From NCBI GenBank assembly GCA_016748015.1, contig JAAOMT010000129.1, positions 1,159,206-1,223,205 on the forward strand: a stretch of DNA of 64,000 bases. Direction: 5' to 3'. Positions 47,282 to 60,170 of the stretch are shown here, one piece after another. The position numbers and the translations under genes were made by a program. The notes under the pieces are model-generated. The model was not told where the DNA came from. It made no database searches and saw nothing but the letters and a program-made list of their open reading frames with translations. Positions within the stretch are counted from its first letter, which is position 1, and each line of letters starts with the position of its first letter. Origin of the DNA: Geosiphon pyriformis. Lineage: Eukaryota > Glomeromycota > Glomeromycetes > Archaeosporales > Geosiphonaceae.

Positions 47282-49489
47282 ATGGCATCTGCCACTTCTC
47301 GTAACCCTGGTGGACACACTAACATTTCAGTAGCTGGTAGCTCGTCAACTGCTGGGAAAAAGCGTCATGCAGGAGAATCAGTGCCGATTATCCAATCGGT
47401 TAGGTAAGAAATGTCATTGCGAATTCGGTGAAACCGGTCAAATTAATGAATTTTTATCAATTTTTATCATAGGAAAAAGCGACCTGGAATCATTGATCGC
47501 AACATTCCTAGCGGGGTATTGTTGTTTTTAACATATCTGTGGGTGAGTGGAATCTAATAGCAACATTCAGTTAAATTTCTGTCAATTTACTTGCAGATCG
47601 AGGGGATAGTACCGGAATCAAGACTTTATGCGGACCTTCAACATTTTGAAAGATTGCTTGACGCCACCATCATAAGAAAAAGACTAGAGAATCATGAAGC
47701 TATGAGCACTAAGCCAATGAAGGTATTCGATCGCATCTGTTTACATTCAAGTAAATGCGATAGTCTGATATTTACATCATACGAGTTTCCCTCGCCTTGC
47801 CAAAATATTGAATAGACAAAGCGTATTCTCCGAGTTTTTATCTCGAATTCCGCGGCAAACCAACATGTTCCTGATACGAATGAACCCGATCTTGATTATC
47901 AGACTGGAAATATTCCATCTTGGACTTTAAGAATTGAAGGTCGATTGTTGGATGTAAGAATTCATCACGTTTTCCTTTTTGATTATTTTCAAAGATTAAT
48001 ATTTGTGTATTTTTTTCATAATATCAATAGCCTCCGTATGCAGCCCCTAAAGGAAGATCAAGCTCTCGAAAGTTTTCTTTTTTTTTAAAATCAGTTTTGG
48101 TTGAGCTGGATCGTGATCCAGAATTATTCCCAGAAGGGAATACAATGGAGGTTAGATTTAAAAAGAACTTCCAAAAAATTCATATCTACCACACCTAAAG
48201 GTAAATTTTGCTTTAGTGGACCCGAACTTCAAACACGCAAGAATGCGATGGATTTGAGATCAAAAGAAAAGGAGACCAAAACGTCAAAGCAAGAATATTT
48301 CTTACCTTGGACAATCGGCCGGAAAAGTACAAATTGAGTCCCGCTTTTGCAAATTTGTTGGATATACAAGAGGAAACTAGGTCTGGAATTATTCGGGCTT
48401 TGTGGCAGTATGTCAAGGTTTGAAACTCATTTTTTACCAAAAGGACGTTGTACCAATATGATTGAAGTTTCTTTTTGAATAGTATCACAAATTGCAAGAT
48501 AGTGAGAATCAACGAATAATCAATTGTGATGCACCCCTTCAAGCGGCAAGTAAATTATCATTGCTATTATTAGTATTATCATTATTTCCTTACAAGCATT
48601 TTAATAACCCATGAATAGTATATTCCTATAGCTGTTTCATAAAGATAAGATATCTTTTCCTGAACTTCCAGAATTACTGAACCCATTAGTTGACCCTGTT
48701 GATCCTATCCAAATCGATTACACAATTCGGTAAATATCCCTGCTTATAGTGGTTTCTTTTGAAACGAGCATCAGTCGTGTTTAAAACATTCATTTGTTTT
48801 TATGTCTATCCGATTTGCTTAAAATCCAAATATTAAAATTTTTCTCGCATATTTGCAGCGTTGACAAAACCTTTCATGCCTCTAAATACGCGTACGATAT
48901 TGAAGTTGAAGTCGATGATGTTATGAGACAAAGAATGGCAATCGCCAATGCCAATACTGCACAAAACAAAGAGGTTCAGGCCTTAGATGAAAAGGTTAGT
49001 TACATCTTTGAACTTAAATCTGAAATCAATTCTACGGCTCATTCTCTCTGTTCCAGATCGTCCAGTGTATACAAAGTATCAATAATTCGAAGATCAAGCG
49101 TGATTTCTTGCTTCAGTTTACTCAATCGCCGGTTGACTTTATACAAAAATGGGTTGCTAGCCAAAGCCGTGATCTAGAGGTTGCTATTAGATTTTTTTCA
49201 AAATAAAAAACGCTATGCTAATAATAGTCTATTCTATTTAGGTAATTCTAGGCGAATCACGTTTCAACCTAGAGGAACAACGCCAAGCTGATTTCTATAA
49301 GCAACCATGGGCGAGTGGCGCTACTTTTCAATACATCGCTGCTAAGGCACGTTTTCGTCTTGATATTGTACTTTTCCTCGCTTTTTGCATTATCTTGTAC
49401 ATTTTTAATCAATTTCTCAAAATTGGTAGACTCAGCGACGAATGCAAGAGCTTCTAAGAAGTGGCGCTGCCAACAACCCTATAGTTTAG
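47282..49489 (+). CDS. SWI/SNF complex subunit of the SMARCD/Swp73 type, 12 exons
   Basis: Subunit of the SWI/SNF chromatin remodeller, nuclear, bridging transcription factors to the complex. Exons: 47282-47403, 47473-47515 (or 47542), 47597-47722, 47816-47953, 48031-48150, 48217-48417, 48483-48545, 48632-48729, 48859-48994, 49057-49179, 49242-49346, 49430-49489. Together 1335 nt, 444 residues. Conserved blocks: IVPESRLYADL and DATIIRKRL, SWTLRIEGRLLD, FLKSVLVELDRDP, a SWIB domain from KLSPAFANLLDI to the LFHKDKISF region, then YDIEVEVDD and a C-terminal FYKQPWA. Introns after 48545 and 49346 begin with GC, the others with GT. An untranslated exon with donor GTACGT may lie near 47130-47160. 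Length fits S. pombe Ssr3. Confidence 0.93.
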
Positions 49490-50442
49490 GCTACAAAACC
49501 ATAGCATGTCAGTGAGGCGATATGTGGACAAATGCACTTTTGAAAATACCGTCATTGAAAAATCTTCTATCGGTTGCTTTCGGACAAGATTTTTATGGAA
49601 ATGGGTTGGTTAGAGATCTGAGAGAGCTGAAAAAACATTACTATTTGATTACGTGCACACTTAATGTGGATAAATTTAAGATGAGGTTTCCTTTTAGATT
49701 ATAAAACAAAACATTTGTGAAATATTAAACTTTATTGTTGGGTTTAAAATAATTATTATTTTACCATTGATATTTGAACAAGGATGAAATTTTCAGCTAC
49801 ACCTGATTTTTTACAACATTTATTGTTTTGCATTGTTGAAATTCTTGTTATAGATAAGAAAATTGCAGTTTAATATTATAAGCTTATTAAATTTAACATT
49901 AATTTTTTAAAATTTTAGAATTTTGCATAAAAATAATTTTTATGTTTAATATTAAAACATAATTGTAGTTTCTTATTTTTTAGTTCAAACTTATTCAATT
50001 TACATAAAACAATATAATTATTTTTTACATTGATATTTGTTTAAATAATAAAAATTTACTTATATATATTTTAAAATTTTATTATTATTATTATTATTTA
50101 TTATAATATATATGTTTTAAAGCAGATACACATAAAAGTTATTCGGGTTAAAATTACTTTAAGTTAAATTAAAATTCAAAAATAATATTTTGTATTTAAT
50201 TATTAAATAATATTAACATAAATAAATTATTTAATTCAACTCTGATTTTTTTATTAAATTTTAGCATGATAAATTGTATTATAATTTAAAAAAAAATTTA
50301 TTATATATTTTATTATTATTAAAAAAACTTATATTATATTTTGTTTAAAATTTAACCAAATTTTTTATTAAATTAATAATTAATTATTCTAAACATTAAT
50401 CTAAACTTTTATAAAAAACTTTATTTTAATAAAATTTTTTTT
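49490..50442. other. 3' flank of the SWI/SNF subunit gene and AT-rich spacer
   Basis: The first 200 bp have ordinary composition and are probably 3' untranslated sequence; a short frame at 49522-49704 lacks motifs. The rest is AT-rich with no gene. Confidence 0.5.
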
Positions 50443-52505
50443 TTCCACTTTTATTGAGTGAAGTCCAACTGCTATCTAGTACATAGAGCCAAACTAAGTG
50501 ACCCAAATTAAATGCAATTTACACATTTACTACATATGGCTAGCCACTCAAGCCAGTCAAGGCAACACTACACACCTATATTGACACTAATAACACCACT
50601 TAGACCAGAAAAAAAACAGCATGGCAAATGATGACCAAAGCTAACAGCAAATGATTTAACCACACCAAGCATTCTAACCACTCCACTTGACAATATAAAA
50701 GAAGCATCACAAAACAGACCAGAAACAACCCCATCATCAGCAACCAAACCAGCCTTCTCTATTTACACTCTGTATTCAGATCTTACCAATCATGCCTTCA
50801 CACAATGTAAATTAGCTACAAACTTAACAAAACTAACAACCTCATCAATGGTCTGCTTCTTATTCTCAAATACACCCTGAGCTTCCTCATATCATTCATC
50901 TAGCACAAAGTCCTTATACACAATAGAATACAAACCTACATCCAGAAAACAGGCAGACAATGTCCGCAAAACAGCTGAAAATGACAAATCACAAAGACCC
51001 ACCACCAACACCCAATAAACAGAAGTCTCAACCAGAACCTTATCATGAATAACAACATCCTGAAGGCACGTTGTTACTGGAGGTTTTTGGTCTCTTTTCT
51101 TAAATGTTGTTGATGTTGATTTGTTGTGAATTCACATTTTCAGGAAGAAGTTGAACCTCCAGTAACTGAATTTATCTTCAAATTATCTCCTATAATTTAA
51201 ACTGCTGGGCTTATAAGTGGAATAGCCAATTTTGTGCCAGTTACTTTGTATAATTACATTGTAATAAAACATCAACTCTTTCCCAGAAATTGCTCATCTG
51301 GAAGCTCACTAAAAATGTGTAATTACTTTGCTGTGAAAGTCAACTCTTCTACAGGAATTCTTGTCTGTAGACTACCAAAATGATTTATAATAAGAAAAAA
51401 AAGAGAATAAAAGAAATGTAAAAAAAAAAGTAAAACTGATGATTTATGAAAGTCATTTCGGATCCAGGCCTAGAAATGCTTTAACAGTCTACTGAAATTG
51501 ATAGCTAATCAATTTCAAACTGTTAGTAGGAATTGGTTAATTCCAAGGGAAATAATTAAGAATTTGGTTTTTTGAATTTATTTGATATTTATTTTGTTTT
51601 TGTGTGTAAAGGCTGATTCTAATTATTAAATCTGAAGTAAGATACATTTTCTCGAAGAGAAAAGCTTTTCTTTTATACAACTTGTCGTAACATTATTCTA
51701 TGAACTTAAACTTTGCTATTTTCTATAATTTCGCTAAACTAAAGATACATTTCGGTGAACTACAAGTTATTTCTGCAAACTATTAGATATTTTGGCAAAC
51801 TATCAATTATTTCGGTGAATTTCTTACAAATTTCAGCAAACTTTTTGAATGTTACATAGTTCGGGGTATTGCATGATTGATCATTACAATTAGGTTATAT
51901 TTGTGTTATGTACAAATTGGATTATTAATTAAATGATAATTTCAGATATTTTGCTAATGTAATAAGTGATAATTTGAAACGATAATATATGCTAATTAAT
52001 GATAAGATTTATAAGAGTAATTTCATGCTAAACAATATCTCTAATTTTGTCTGGTAACAACGTAAAGGCATGGTCAGAAAATTCCACTCCACTACACAGC
52101 AGGCACAATATGCCAGGATAACCTCTATCATACAGTTTTTTCTGAACAGCTACCAGAAGGCGCTTGTGCACAGCTTTCATCAAATATGAGCACAAATTCA
52201 AAGTTTTCCAACCAGTGAATTCAGTAAGCATATGAGAGTCTGGATGCCAAACCTTTGTGGTAGAAATCCAGTCTACACACCCAACAAGGTCAACAGGTAT
52301 CACACTCATACCAGGCCCAGCCTCCTAGTAAGCATGATTAATAGATCAAAAAATGTCCCTTACAAAGTGGCAGGCATTATCAGAGATTGCCGTTTTTTCA
52401 GCCACCAAATAATGTTCATGAACCCCAGTCAACAAAGAAAAGAGAGATTGAGCAGCATCTCCAGCCACCAAATCAGCCTTGACATTACCCAAAATACTTT
52501 AATAA
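50443..52505 (-). mobile_element. 5'-truncated LINE interrupted by a solo LTR
   Basis: Minus-strand 3' part of a LINE. From 52505: SILGNVKADLVAGDAA (end of a C-terminal RNase H), then EAGPGMSVIPVDLVGC, VWHPDSHML and VEFSDHAFT, interrupted by solo LTR E2, and resuming from 51071 to about 50460 with VYKDFVLDE and GVVRMLGVVKSFAVSFG. The 3' end has AATAAA (near 50457) and an A run, as expected for a poly(A)-primed LINE. Three or more stops break the frame. Confidence 0.8.
51072..52059 (-). repeat. Solo LTR E2 with target duplication ACGT
   Basis: A 988-bp LTR, ends TGTTACC/GGTAACA, flanked by ACGT at 51068-51071 and 52060-52063. The LINE reading continues on both sides. Six 20-bp units precede TATAAAAG (51669-51676, minus). 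Close relative of E1 and E3. Confidence 0.92.
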
Positions 52506-53390
52506 TAATATTAAAAATATTTTTAGCATTTAATAAAAAACAATTATAATTATTAAAAATTTAATAAATTTAATAATAAACTTTATAAAAAAATAAATAA
52601 TTTATCAACTTAAATTTCAAAAAATTTAGTTTAAAATTTAATAATATAAAAAACAACAGTTTTATTATAAATATTAAACAAATAATACAATTTAAAAAAA
52701 TCTTAAATATAATAAAAAACTTGAAAAAAGCTTTTATAAACCAAAAAAACAGATTATAATTAACAACTAAATAATTTAAACTTTAATTTTTATAATAATA
52801 TTAATATTTAAAAGTTTTATTATTAAACACAATTTTTTTTTAAACATATATTTATAGAATTTATAAGTGTTTTTTAATTTATGTACTTATATTATAAAAA
52901 TAGTTTATTAAAAATAGTTTATTGTTATTAAAAAACATGATTAAATTAACAAGTTAATAAATAACAAAAAAAAACAATATTATATAACAATAAAATAATT
53001 AAAAAAACAATTTAACTTTAATAAATAAATTGAGTTAGTAATAATTTAATATATAAAATCTATCTTATAAATATTTTAGTTGTTATTCTTTTTAAAAAGT
53101 AACAAAAAAATCTGAAAATCTGAAAATAATTTATATTATTAACAAAAAACAATATATTAATATAATTTTATACTTTATATTAATACTTTTAGAATTTAAT
53201 ATTAAGTATTAGTTATATTTTTAATAAATATTTATTCAATATACTTTATAAAAACTAACAATTATACAAATAAAAAAATTAATATTATTGTATTAATCTA
53301 AATATAATTTAAATATAAATATTTTTTTTATGGTTTTGAAATATTTTGTTTATATGATTATATTAATAATTATATTAATAATTTAGTTGA
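52506..53390. other. AT-rich spacer
   Basis: Nearly pure A and T, with no open frames or known repeats. Confidence 0.6.
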
Positions 53391-54300
53391 TTTTTTTTAA
53401 TAAGTACAGTTTAACTACTATTTAGTATACAAAAACAAACTAAATAACTTTAATCAAATATGGTTCACACTCTTATTATATGTAACCAACCACTTGAATT
53501 AACTAAAACTATATTATGCATCTATATATATTTTTGTATTATTACAAATATCTAAAAAAAATAAACAAGCTCTTTACAAACCAAAACTCACAGCAAATAA
53601 CTCTATAATACCAAGAAAACAAATAATATTTGCTAACAAACAACTAGACACATGATTAGAAAGAACAGAGACCACTCTTATATCACTAATTAGACTATTT
53701 TTTTTTATATCTATCCTGAATTTTACTTTAAACAACTATAGTTTACTCCAATGTTTTTCAGTTAGACATTAAGCAAAATTAACTATCACTAAAACAGCTC
53801 TTTTTTTATCACCAAAAATTATAACTATCCTATTTATTTAATCTTTATAAACAAAATTTTTACATAAAACTACATAAATATTAATATTAAACATTTCAGA
53901 AAGGAGAATACACAGTACTGAAAATAATAATGGAGAGCATCCAGCTACCAAAAACTTCCACAAATTAATATAATCTAACAAAATTTCAGAACGTGTTTTT
54001 GTCTTCTTTGAGCAAGTAAAAACATAATTAAATAATTCTATATTACTACACATCAAGCATAATATTTCAGAGTAGTTTTTGTAATAAAGTTTTTTTCTAA
54101 TAGTAATAGACAGTTTTTTGTAAACACTTTTATCAAATATGTATAAAGAGTAATTAAAACCTTATTTGTGAACTCTAAAAGCATATACAAGTCTGAATGC
54201 TAAACTGCTATCATACTAGTCTAATTTATATTATTAATTATAGCTTCTTTTATTATCTCAACACTTAAGCCAGTTTTTTATTAAGCATGATAAACAGTTC
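53391..54300 (-). pseudogene. Strongly decayed LINE 3' end
   Basis: Aligns on the minus strand with the LINE tail at 50443-52505, but with much higher AT content. The frame 54056-53838 reads CSNIELFNYVFTCSKK in place of CSGVEFSDHAFT. The start of the similarity (about 53395) matches the LINE 3' terminus. It appears to be an older copy on its way to AT-rich spacer. Confidence 0.65.
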
Positions 54301-54687
54301 TATAAATATTCTAAACATTTAGTTAATAATTATATTAATGACTAATTTTAAAAATAAGATAGTTAATTAAGAATTTTAATAATTAATATATATAACTAAT
54401 TATGACTAAATAAATAAATAAAAGCTAAAAAGTAAAAAAATTTAACTACAACAATATAATAAAATTTATCTTAATATTATGTATTTGTTTTATAAAAAAA
54501 TAAAGTTTTTTAATTATATATTATATATATTTTTAAGAATTAGAAAAACAAAAAATAAAACAAAAAAAAACTTCTTTTTTTTCTTTGTCTAAATTTCCCA
54601 AAGAGCAAATTTTGAAAAAAAATTTTTGTTTTTTATCTCACTTGTTATATTACTTTCAATATTTTTCAAGCTAATAATCTCTTTGTA
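54301..54687. other. AT-rich DNA leading into the plus-strand LINE
   Basis: AT-rich up to about 54560; the last 100 bp, with less extreme composition, may be the 5' untranslated region of the LINE. Confidence 0.4.
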
Positions 54688-56573
54688 GTGAACCTGGAGA
54701 CTGCTTCAAATAGCAGTATGTTTAAGAAAAAAGCCCCAAAAGGTGCCCTTTATGGTCCTGTTAGTGGTACTTTCTCTCAGAAAAAGAAGGTTTTTGTTGA
54801 CAATATAAAGCACTCTGAAGATGAAAGAGAAATTTTGTTGGTTAGACTTGGTATCAGTGAGAGCATGTATTCAGATATGGACAGTGAGTTCAATAACAAT
54901 GAGGCTGGTGGCTTTGTGGTGGGCTCAAATGGTGGTTTTCTTCTTGGCTCAGCAGCTTCTACTTCCAAAGCTAGGAAAAGGAATAATGGTTTGATTAGTG
55001 GTTCTCCTGTTGGTATTATAGACTTTGAAATAAATGAAAAAGTGGGCTCTCTCCTTCCTTCCCTTAATTTTTCTCTTGACAAAAAGTGGATTGATTCTAA
55101 GATTGTGAAAACTCAGATTGAAGTGTTAGTTAAAAAATCTTTTGCTTTGGACATTAATCTATCAGCTATGGAAGAGAAATCAGCAACAGCCAAAACTTAA
55201 TTTATTAGGAAATTATTTTCATTAGTCAATGATTTTGGGAGGGCCACTACCTCCTCAAAATTTGAAGGAATCATTCAATCTACCTTCACTTCTGAAAATA
55301 GCATGAAAATAGCTGTTTCATTAACCAGGGAAAAGAAGATCACTGTAAACAGTGATCTTAGGAGACAAGAAATAAGATCAGATTAGACTGTGGTGATTAA
55401 GAAAATTCTCATGGATACACCTAAAGATATGATTGTTGCTGCAGTATTTGAATTTGGAAAAATTAAGTCAATCAAAATCCAACTGATTAGAATATGGCAA
55501 AAAGCTGTAGTAGAGTTTGCTGAATTAGACCAAACTGATTTGTTGGCTTTTAAGTGGTCATTCCTGATTGGTAAAGATTCTGTGCACATAGTCAAAGCAG
55601 TAGAAGATCATAAGACTTGGGCATCAAAAGATTGGTTCAGAGCACTTTTGTTTACTTTGCCAATGGAAATGATAGTATATGATCTTGGGACTCTTCTGGA
55701 AAGAGCTGGTAAGAAAACTTGTGTCATAAACAGATCTCTGGAGACTGGTAATAGGATTTGCTATGCTGTGATTGGTTTTAAATCTAATGACAATCTGGAA
55801 TCTGCCTTTTGCACGAAACCTATCTATGATGAAATAAAACTATCTTGGGCTAGAATAGATTTGGTTCATTATGAGAAATGTGGGTGTTTTGGGTATTCAA
55901 CTCTTGAATGTGGTGTTTCAGAAGTATTTGTGCTGCTGTTACCTAAGAGATTATATAAAAAGATTGCTTCAGAGAAATTTCACTTTTGGCTCACTAAATT
56001 GTATGAGAAAAAAGATGTTCCAATCTCTTGTCCAGCTGCTTTTGGTGGCAAATTTGGGTCCAAGTGGTCTTGCTAGCTAATTCTTCTGGTGGTGCTTGCT
56101 TCAAGTCTGGTTTTAGTTCCTCTCCTCTTGGCATTTCACGTTTGGGTGACACTCTTTCTCCTACTTTAGCTAATAGCTCTGGCTTGAATGATTATTTGGT
56201 GGTCTTAGAATGCTCTTTGGAGCTTTTGTCAGATCAGGTTTTTGTGTTGTTGAAAAAGTTGAGCTTTGTGGAGTTGGTGTCTTTAACTGCATCCTCTTCT
56301 GCCCCCCCTCTGGTTGCTCCTGTTTTGTTAGTTTCTGTTCTGAATTCAGATATGGTTTTAGACAGTGCATTGGTATTATTTATTTCCTCTCTCTCTGTTG
56401 GTTTGGACTTAATAGCTAATTTCAGCTTTAGTAGTTCTAAGGTCCTAACCACCAAAGTGAGTAAATTAGAATTCAAAATGATGGCTTTGGAGGCTTCAAT
56501 TCATTCAGTTTTGAGAAGATTGGATCATTGGTGTTCTGGTTTGGATTTGTTAACTCTCTTTTTGTCTCAATGA
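54688..56573 (+). pseudogene. LINE ORF1 protein
   Basis: RNA-binding ORF1. The frame opens at GTG 54688; the first ATG is 54718. N-terminal part with SPVGIIDFEINEKVGSLLP, then TAA at 55198, an RRM-like part VVIKKILMDTPKDMIVAA (55390-55620), and a Cys segment HYEKCGCFGYSTLEC near 55880 that resembles a zinc knuckle with His changed to Tyr. A frameshift near 56060 links to a Ser/Leu-rich, coiled C-terminal part to 56573. Not functional. Confidence 0.75.
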
Positions 56574-57300
56574 TTGATTTAGTTTGGAAAATTGCTACAT
56601 GTAATGCTCGGGACATAAACAATCCTGCAAAACAAGAAGATATTGTCCATTGACATAAGAATATAAGTAATTTGATTTTTATCATTACAGAAACTAAGTT
56701 GAAAAGTAGAGTCTATCCATGGATTACTAATAAGTTCAATGGTGTCCATGTTTTTACTTCTGGTTTAAATTCTGGATACTTGGATTCTGGTGTTGCCATT
56801 GTTATAAACTCTTCTTTGGCAAAACATATGTGTAAGGTTTCTGAGGTGCCTGGTCAGCTTTTATCCATTAGATTTCTTTTCAAAAATAAACTTTCTGTGT
56901 TAGTTTTGGGGCTTTATGCTGGTACTTTATCTGAAGTTCAGTTTTCACAGGCTGGTGAAATCAACTCTCTTATTACAAAGACTATTAACGAATCTTCTTT
57001 TATCATCTTTGGTGATAACTTCAATAAAGATGGTTCACAAAAATGTGCTAGTTTTAAAAAGTGTATTGATTTGGGACTGGTCAATTCTTTGATAAGTAGT
57101 TCAGTTATGAATTGTCTTACATGGAAGAATTCAAAAGGTGTGGAAAAAACAATTGATTATGTATTGGTTTTATCAAATTTAGTTAATATGATAATGGATT
57201 GCAATATTATGAATGTTGAGAATCACTTTGACACTAATTATCAAGCTGTTTCTGTGTTAGTATGTCTGGGTGGTTTGCTGAACACTTAGTTGAATTCTCT
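56573..57300 (+). pseudogene. LINE endonuclease domain (APE-like)
   Basis: Nicks target DNA to prime reverse transcription. Visible segments: KIATCNARDI, IITETKLKSRV (the catalytic Glu in TETK), LFKNKLSVLVLGLYAG, FGDNFNKDGS and DTNYQAVSV. The conserved GGDFN and DHQAV pairs are altered to GDNFN and NYQAV (57236-57241), so catalytic Asp and His are lost. TGA at about 56651 is an upstream stop. Confidence 0.85.
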
Positions 57301-59290
57301 TTGTAGACAGGTGAATAAGGATCACTAGAAGTTTGATTTTAAGGGGGCTGATAATGCAAAGTGGGGCAAGTTTAAAAATTCTATGGCAGCCAATGCTGCT
57401 ATGTTCTCTGATAATTTTACTATTTCCAAGCAATCCTTAGACTTGGATGTAATATAAGATATGGTTTGCAAGATTATAATACTTTCGGCTAATGAGATAT
57501 TCAAGAAGAAATGATTTAAGAGCTTTGATAGTATTTTTACTAGAGAATCTTCTAGGTTTCATAAGCTAGAGCTTTTGGTCTCAAAAATTGCTAAGGCCTT
57601 TCATGAGAAGGATATTGATAGATTCACTTTTCTTATGGACCACTGGAATTTTTTGGACAGTGTTATAGCTTCAATTGTGCAAGAAATTGTGAACTCTGGT
57701 ACAGGTTTTGATCATGTACACTCAGCTCTTTTTAGTGTGCAAAAGACATATCATGTCTCTAAGCTTGCTGAGTTTTTGCAAGCTGAAGAATCAAGAATAA
57801 GATCAACTATTGATAAGTAGATGGAGAATTTTGCAGTTAACAAAGGTAACACAATCAGGAGTGTACTGGAGCGTCTTTTTCGAAAGGTGGTTTTGGACCA
57901 CCTGGTGGTTGAAGATAAACTAATTCTGGAATCTGACTTAGTTAAAACCAAGGTTGATGTTATCATGAAAGGTTAAACTAGGAAGCATAATGTGGTGAAA
58001 GATTTTTCTGGTGATTAGTCTTATCAATATCGGCCTTTGGAGTATGTTTTTGATAATGCTTTTTCAAATATTATGTGTTCAGTTGGTTTTGATGAGCTAT
58101 TTGGAGTGGTTTTTAATCTGTTTAATGACAAAGCTGCTGGTCTTTCTGGAGTGTCAAACAAGCTTTGAAAGCATTATGACAAATTGGTCTTGGATATGCT
58201 TTTGGTGCTTTTGAACTCCTGTTTGTTTTGCGAGTCTGTGCCTAATGCTTAAAAGGAAGCTTGAGTATTGATGATTCCAAAACTGTATGAGTAGAAAGAA
58301 GTTCTTACAAACACTTGACCTATTGTTTTAATTGAAACTGCCCACAAAATCTTTTCCAAGATTTTCTTGGACAGAATTTCTTTGGCATGCAGCTCTTTTG
58401 ATGTTTTGCATGGAAACAATTTCTTAGTCCTAAAAAGTATGACAACACAATCTTCCATTTTTGCTGTAGATTCAATTATTGAGGATGCATTGGAAAAAAA
58501 CCATGAATTCTGGTTGGTCTTGCAAGACATGTGAAAAACTTATAACTCTGTCAGGTAAGAGCATCTTAGGAACAGTTTAGTTAGAATAAAGATGTGTGAC
58601 AAGTTCATTAGATTTTTTGGTGATATTCATAATAGTTGTGTTAATAGGATAATGACAGATTTTGGTCTAACAGATAGATATCAAATGCATAATGGTTTGA
58701 ATCAGGGGGAAGTGTTCTTACCACTTTTCTGACACATATTTTATGATTCTCTTTTGTGTAAAGTTAAAAAACAGAAAAGCATATGTAGTTATAGACTAAA
58801 CTTTTATTTTATTGCCAGATCTGGTCATATAGAATCTTAGACTGAATTAACATCTTTTTTTGCTGCTGGTGCTTTTGTTGATGACACAATCTGGATTGGT
58901 AACAGCCAAGCTGCAACCCAACACATTTTTGATGTTGCTAGTGAGTTTTTTCATATCAATGACATTTCTATTAACAATGACAAGACAGTGGTAATTCTTA
59001 TTAATTGCAGAGTTACATATTCTAAGTTGTTTATTAGTGGTTCACCTATATCCATTGCCAAAAAAAGAGAGTTTTGTCACTACCTGAGAATTTTTTTGTC
59101 AACTGAGAGTTTATCAAAGCCTAACCTGGCTAAGGCAAATTCTAATGTTAGGTTTTTCACCAATCTGGTTTTAAAAAAGGCCATTTCTAATAAACAATTT
59201 TCATATCTGGTGTCAGCAGTTCTCTACCCTATTGTCAGCTACAGAACACAGTTCAGTTTTGTTTCTATTGGTATGTGTAATAAGTAAGAT
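57301..59290 (+). pseudogene. LINE reverse transcriptase
   Basis: Non-LTR RT. Segments: YRPLEYVFDNAFSNIM (58020), DKAAGLSGVSNKL, VFLPLF (58715), and the active site FAAGAFVDDTIWIG with the Asp pair intact near 58880. Stops include TGA in LVLQDM-KTYN (58530, Trp expected) and TGA at 58730 (Trp expected in PLFWHIFYD). The domain is recognisable throughout but not continuous. Confidence 0.85.
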
Positions 59291-60170
59291 TTTTTGATTC
59301 ACAGGAGCTTAAAGCTAAAGTCCAGTTTACCTTTTGATTTTCTCAATAATGCACTTTATCATCCTTCATTGTATGATTTGAAAACTTTTGAGCAAGTCCA
59401 AGCTAAAAGCAAGATTGCTTTTATTATGTGTTTTACAAACTCTGTTGAGATTTTGGGTCAGTTGTTTTTTTATAGGTCACATAATTTGCAGGTTTTGTCT
59501 TGGAATACACTCCATCTATTGGTGTCCTTAGCCTGTATTAAAATCAGTGCTTCTAATAATTTTTTGGCAGATTTGGTTTGCATTTTTTTTGGGTATGGTT
59601 TGTCTCTAGGTGGTCATGTGAACAATTTTTTTTATTTTCATGATGGAACTCTTATGTTGTCTGTTTTTAGTGAAACTAGTTACTTTAAGTTTTTTTCATT
59701 ACTTCAAAGATATGGTATTGCTTTTGTTGAACAGCTCTGTGGTAAAAATGAGGCTGTTTTTGATTGGAGAACATTCAAGTATTGAAAAAGACTGGACCCA
59801 CATGACCCTATTCCTGAATGGTTTAAACTTTCTGTTGACTTTTTTAATGGTGTTGCTCTTTTTTCTGTCTGTTTTTCTCCTGTGGGTGTTGTTGAGTCTT
59901 TTGATATTTTAGAATCTAGTGAGTTTGAATTGGTTTCCAGTTAGTTATTAGGTCTTGGAAATAACAGCCTTTCTGTCTATATGAATGGATCTCTAAGGGA
60001 CTTGGGAAGTGTTGACATAAAAGCTGGTACTGTGGTCTTTTTTGAGAATATAAGCCTGGATTTAGAGGTCAGGGTTTTTGGTTTAATGTCTTCTACTTTG
60101 GCTAAATTGCAGGCTATCATACTGGCTTTTGAGTGTGTTCCTCCTAATAGCTCAGTTAGTGTCTTTACAA
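59291..60170 (+). pseudogene. LINE C-terminal region with RNase H
   Basis: Helical linker (59294-59785) then an RNase H-like segment SVYMNGSLRDLGS, where the catalytic TDGS is MNGS (59981-59989), followed by MSSTLAKLQAIILAFE. The frame continues beyond 60170 only because it runs into the E LTR. A TGA at about 59783 breaks the linker. Confidence 0.7.

Larger units (their letters stand above)
54688..60170 (+). mobile_element. Nearly full-length LINE, 3' end cut off by element E
   Basis: Two-ORF LINE on the plus strand: ORF1 (54688-56573), ORF2 with endonuclease (56573-57300), RT (58000-59280) and C-terminal RNase H (59940-60170). It stops at 60170 because the E 5' LTR begins there; the rest of the LINE should lie beyond the window. 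Similar LINEs are common in Rhizophagus, from memory. Inactive: several stops (55198, 55384, 57287 and more) and catalytic changes. Confidence 0.88.

Noticed and set aside
49522-49704. 60-codon frame after the SWI/SNF subunit gene
   Set aside because: It lies directly behind the stop codon, has no splice or promoter context and no motif; it is best explained as 3' untranslated sequence.
52028-52309. Minus frame whose C-terminus ends LPDKIRDIV, and the plus frame ending similarly at 60202
   Set aside because: The shared end is the E LTR itself, into which both LINE frames run. It is not a conserved protein terminus.
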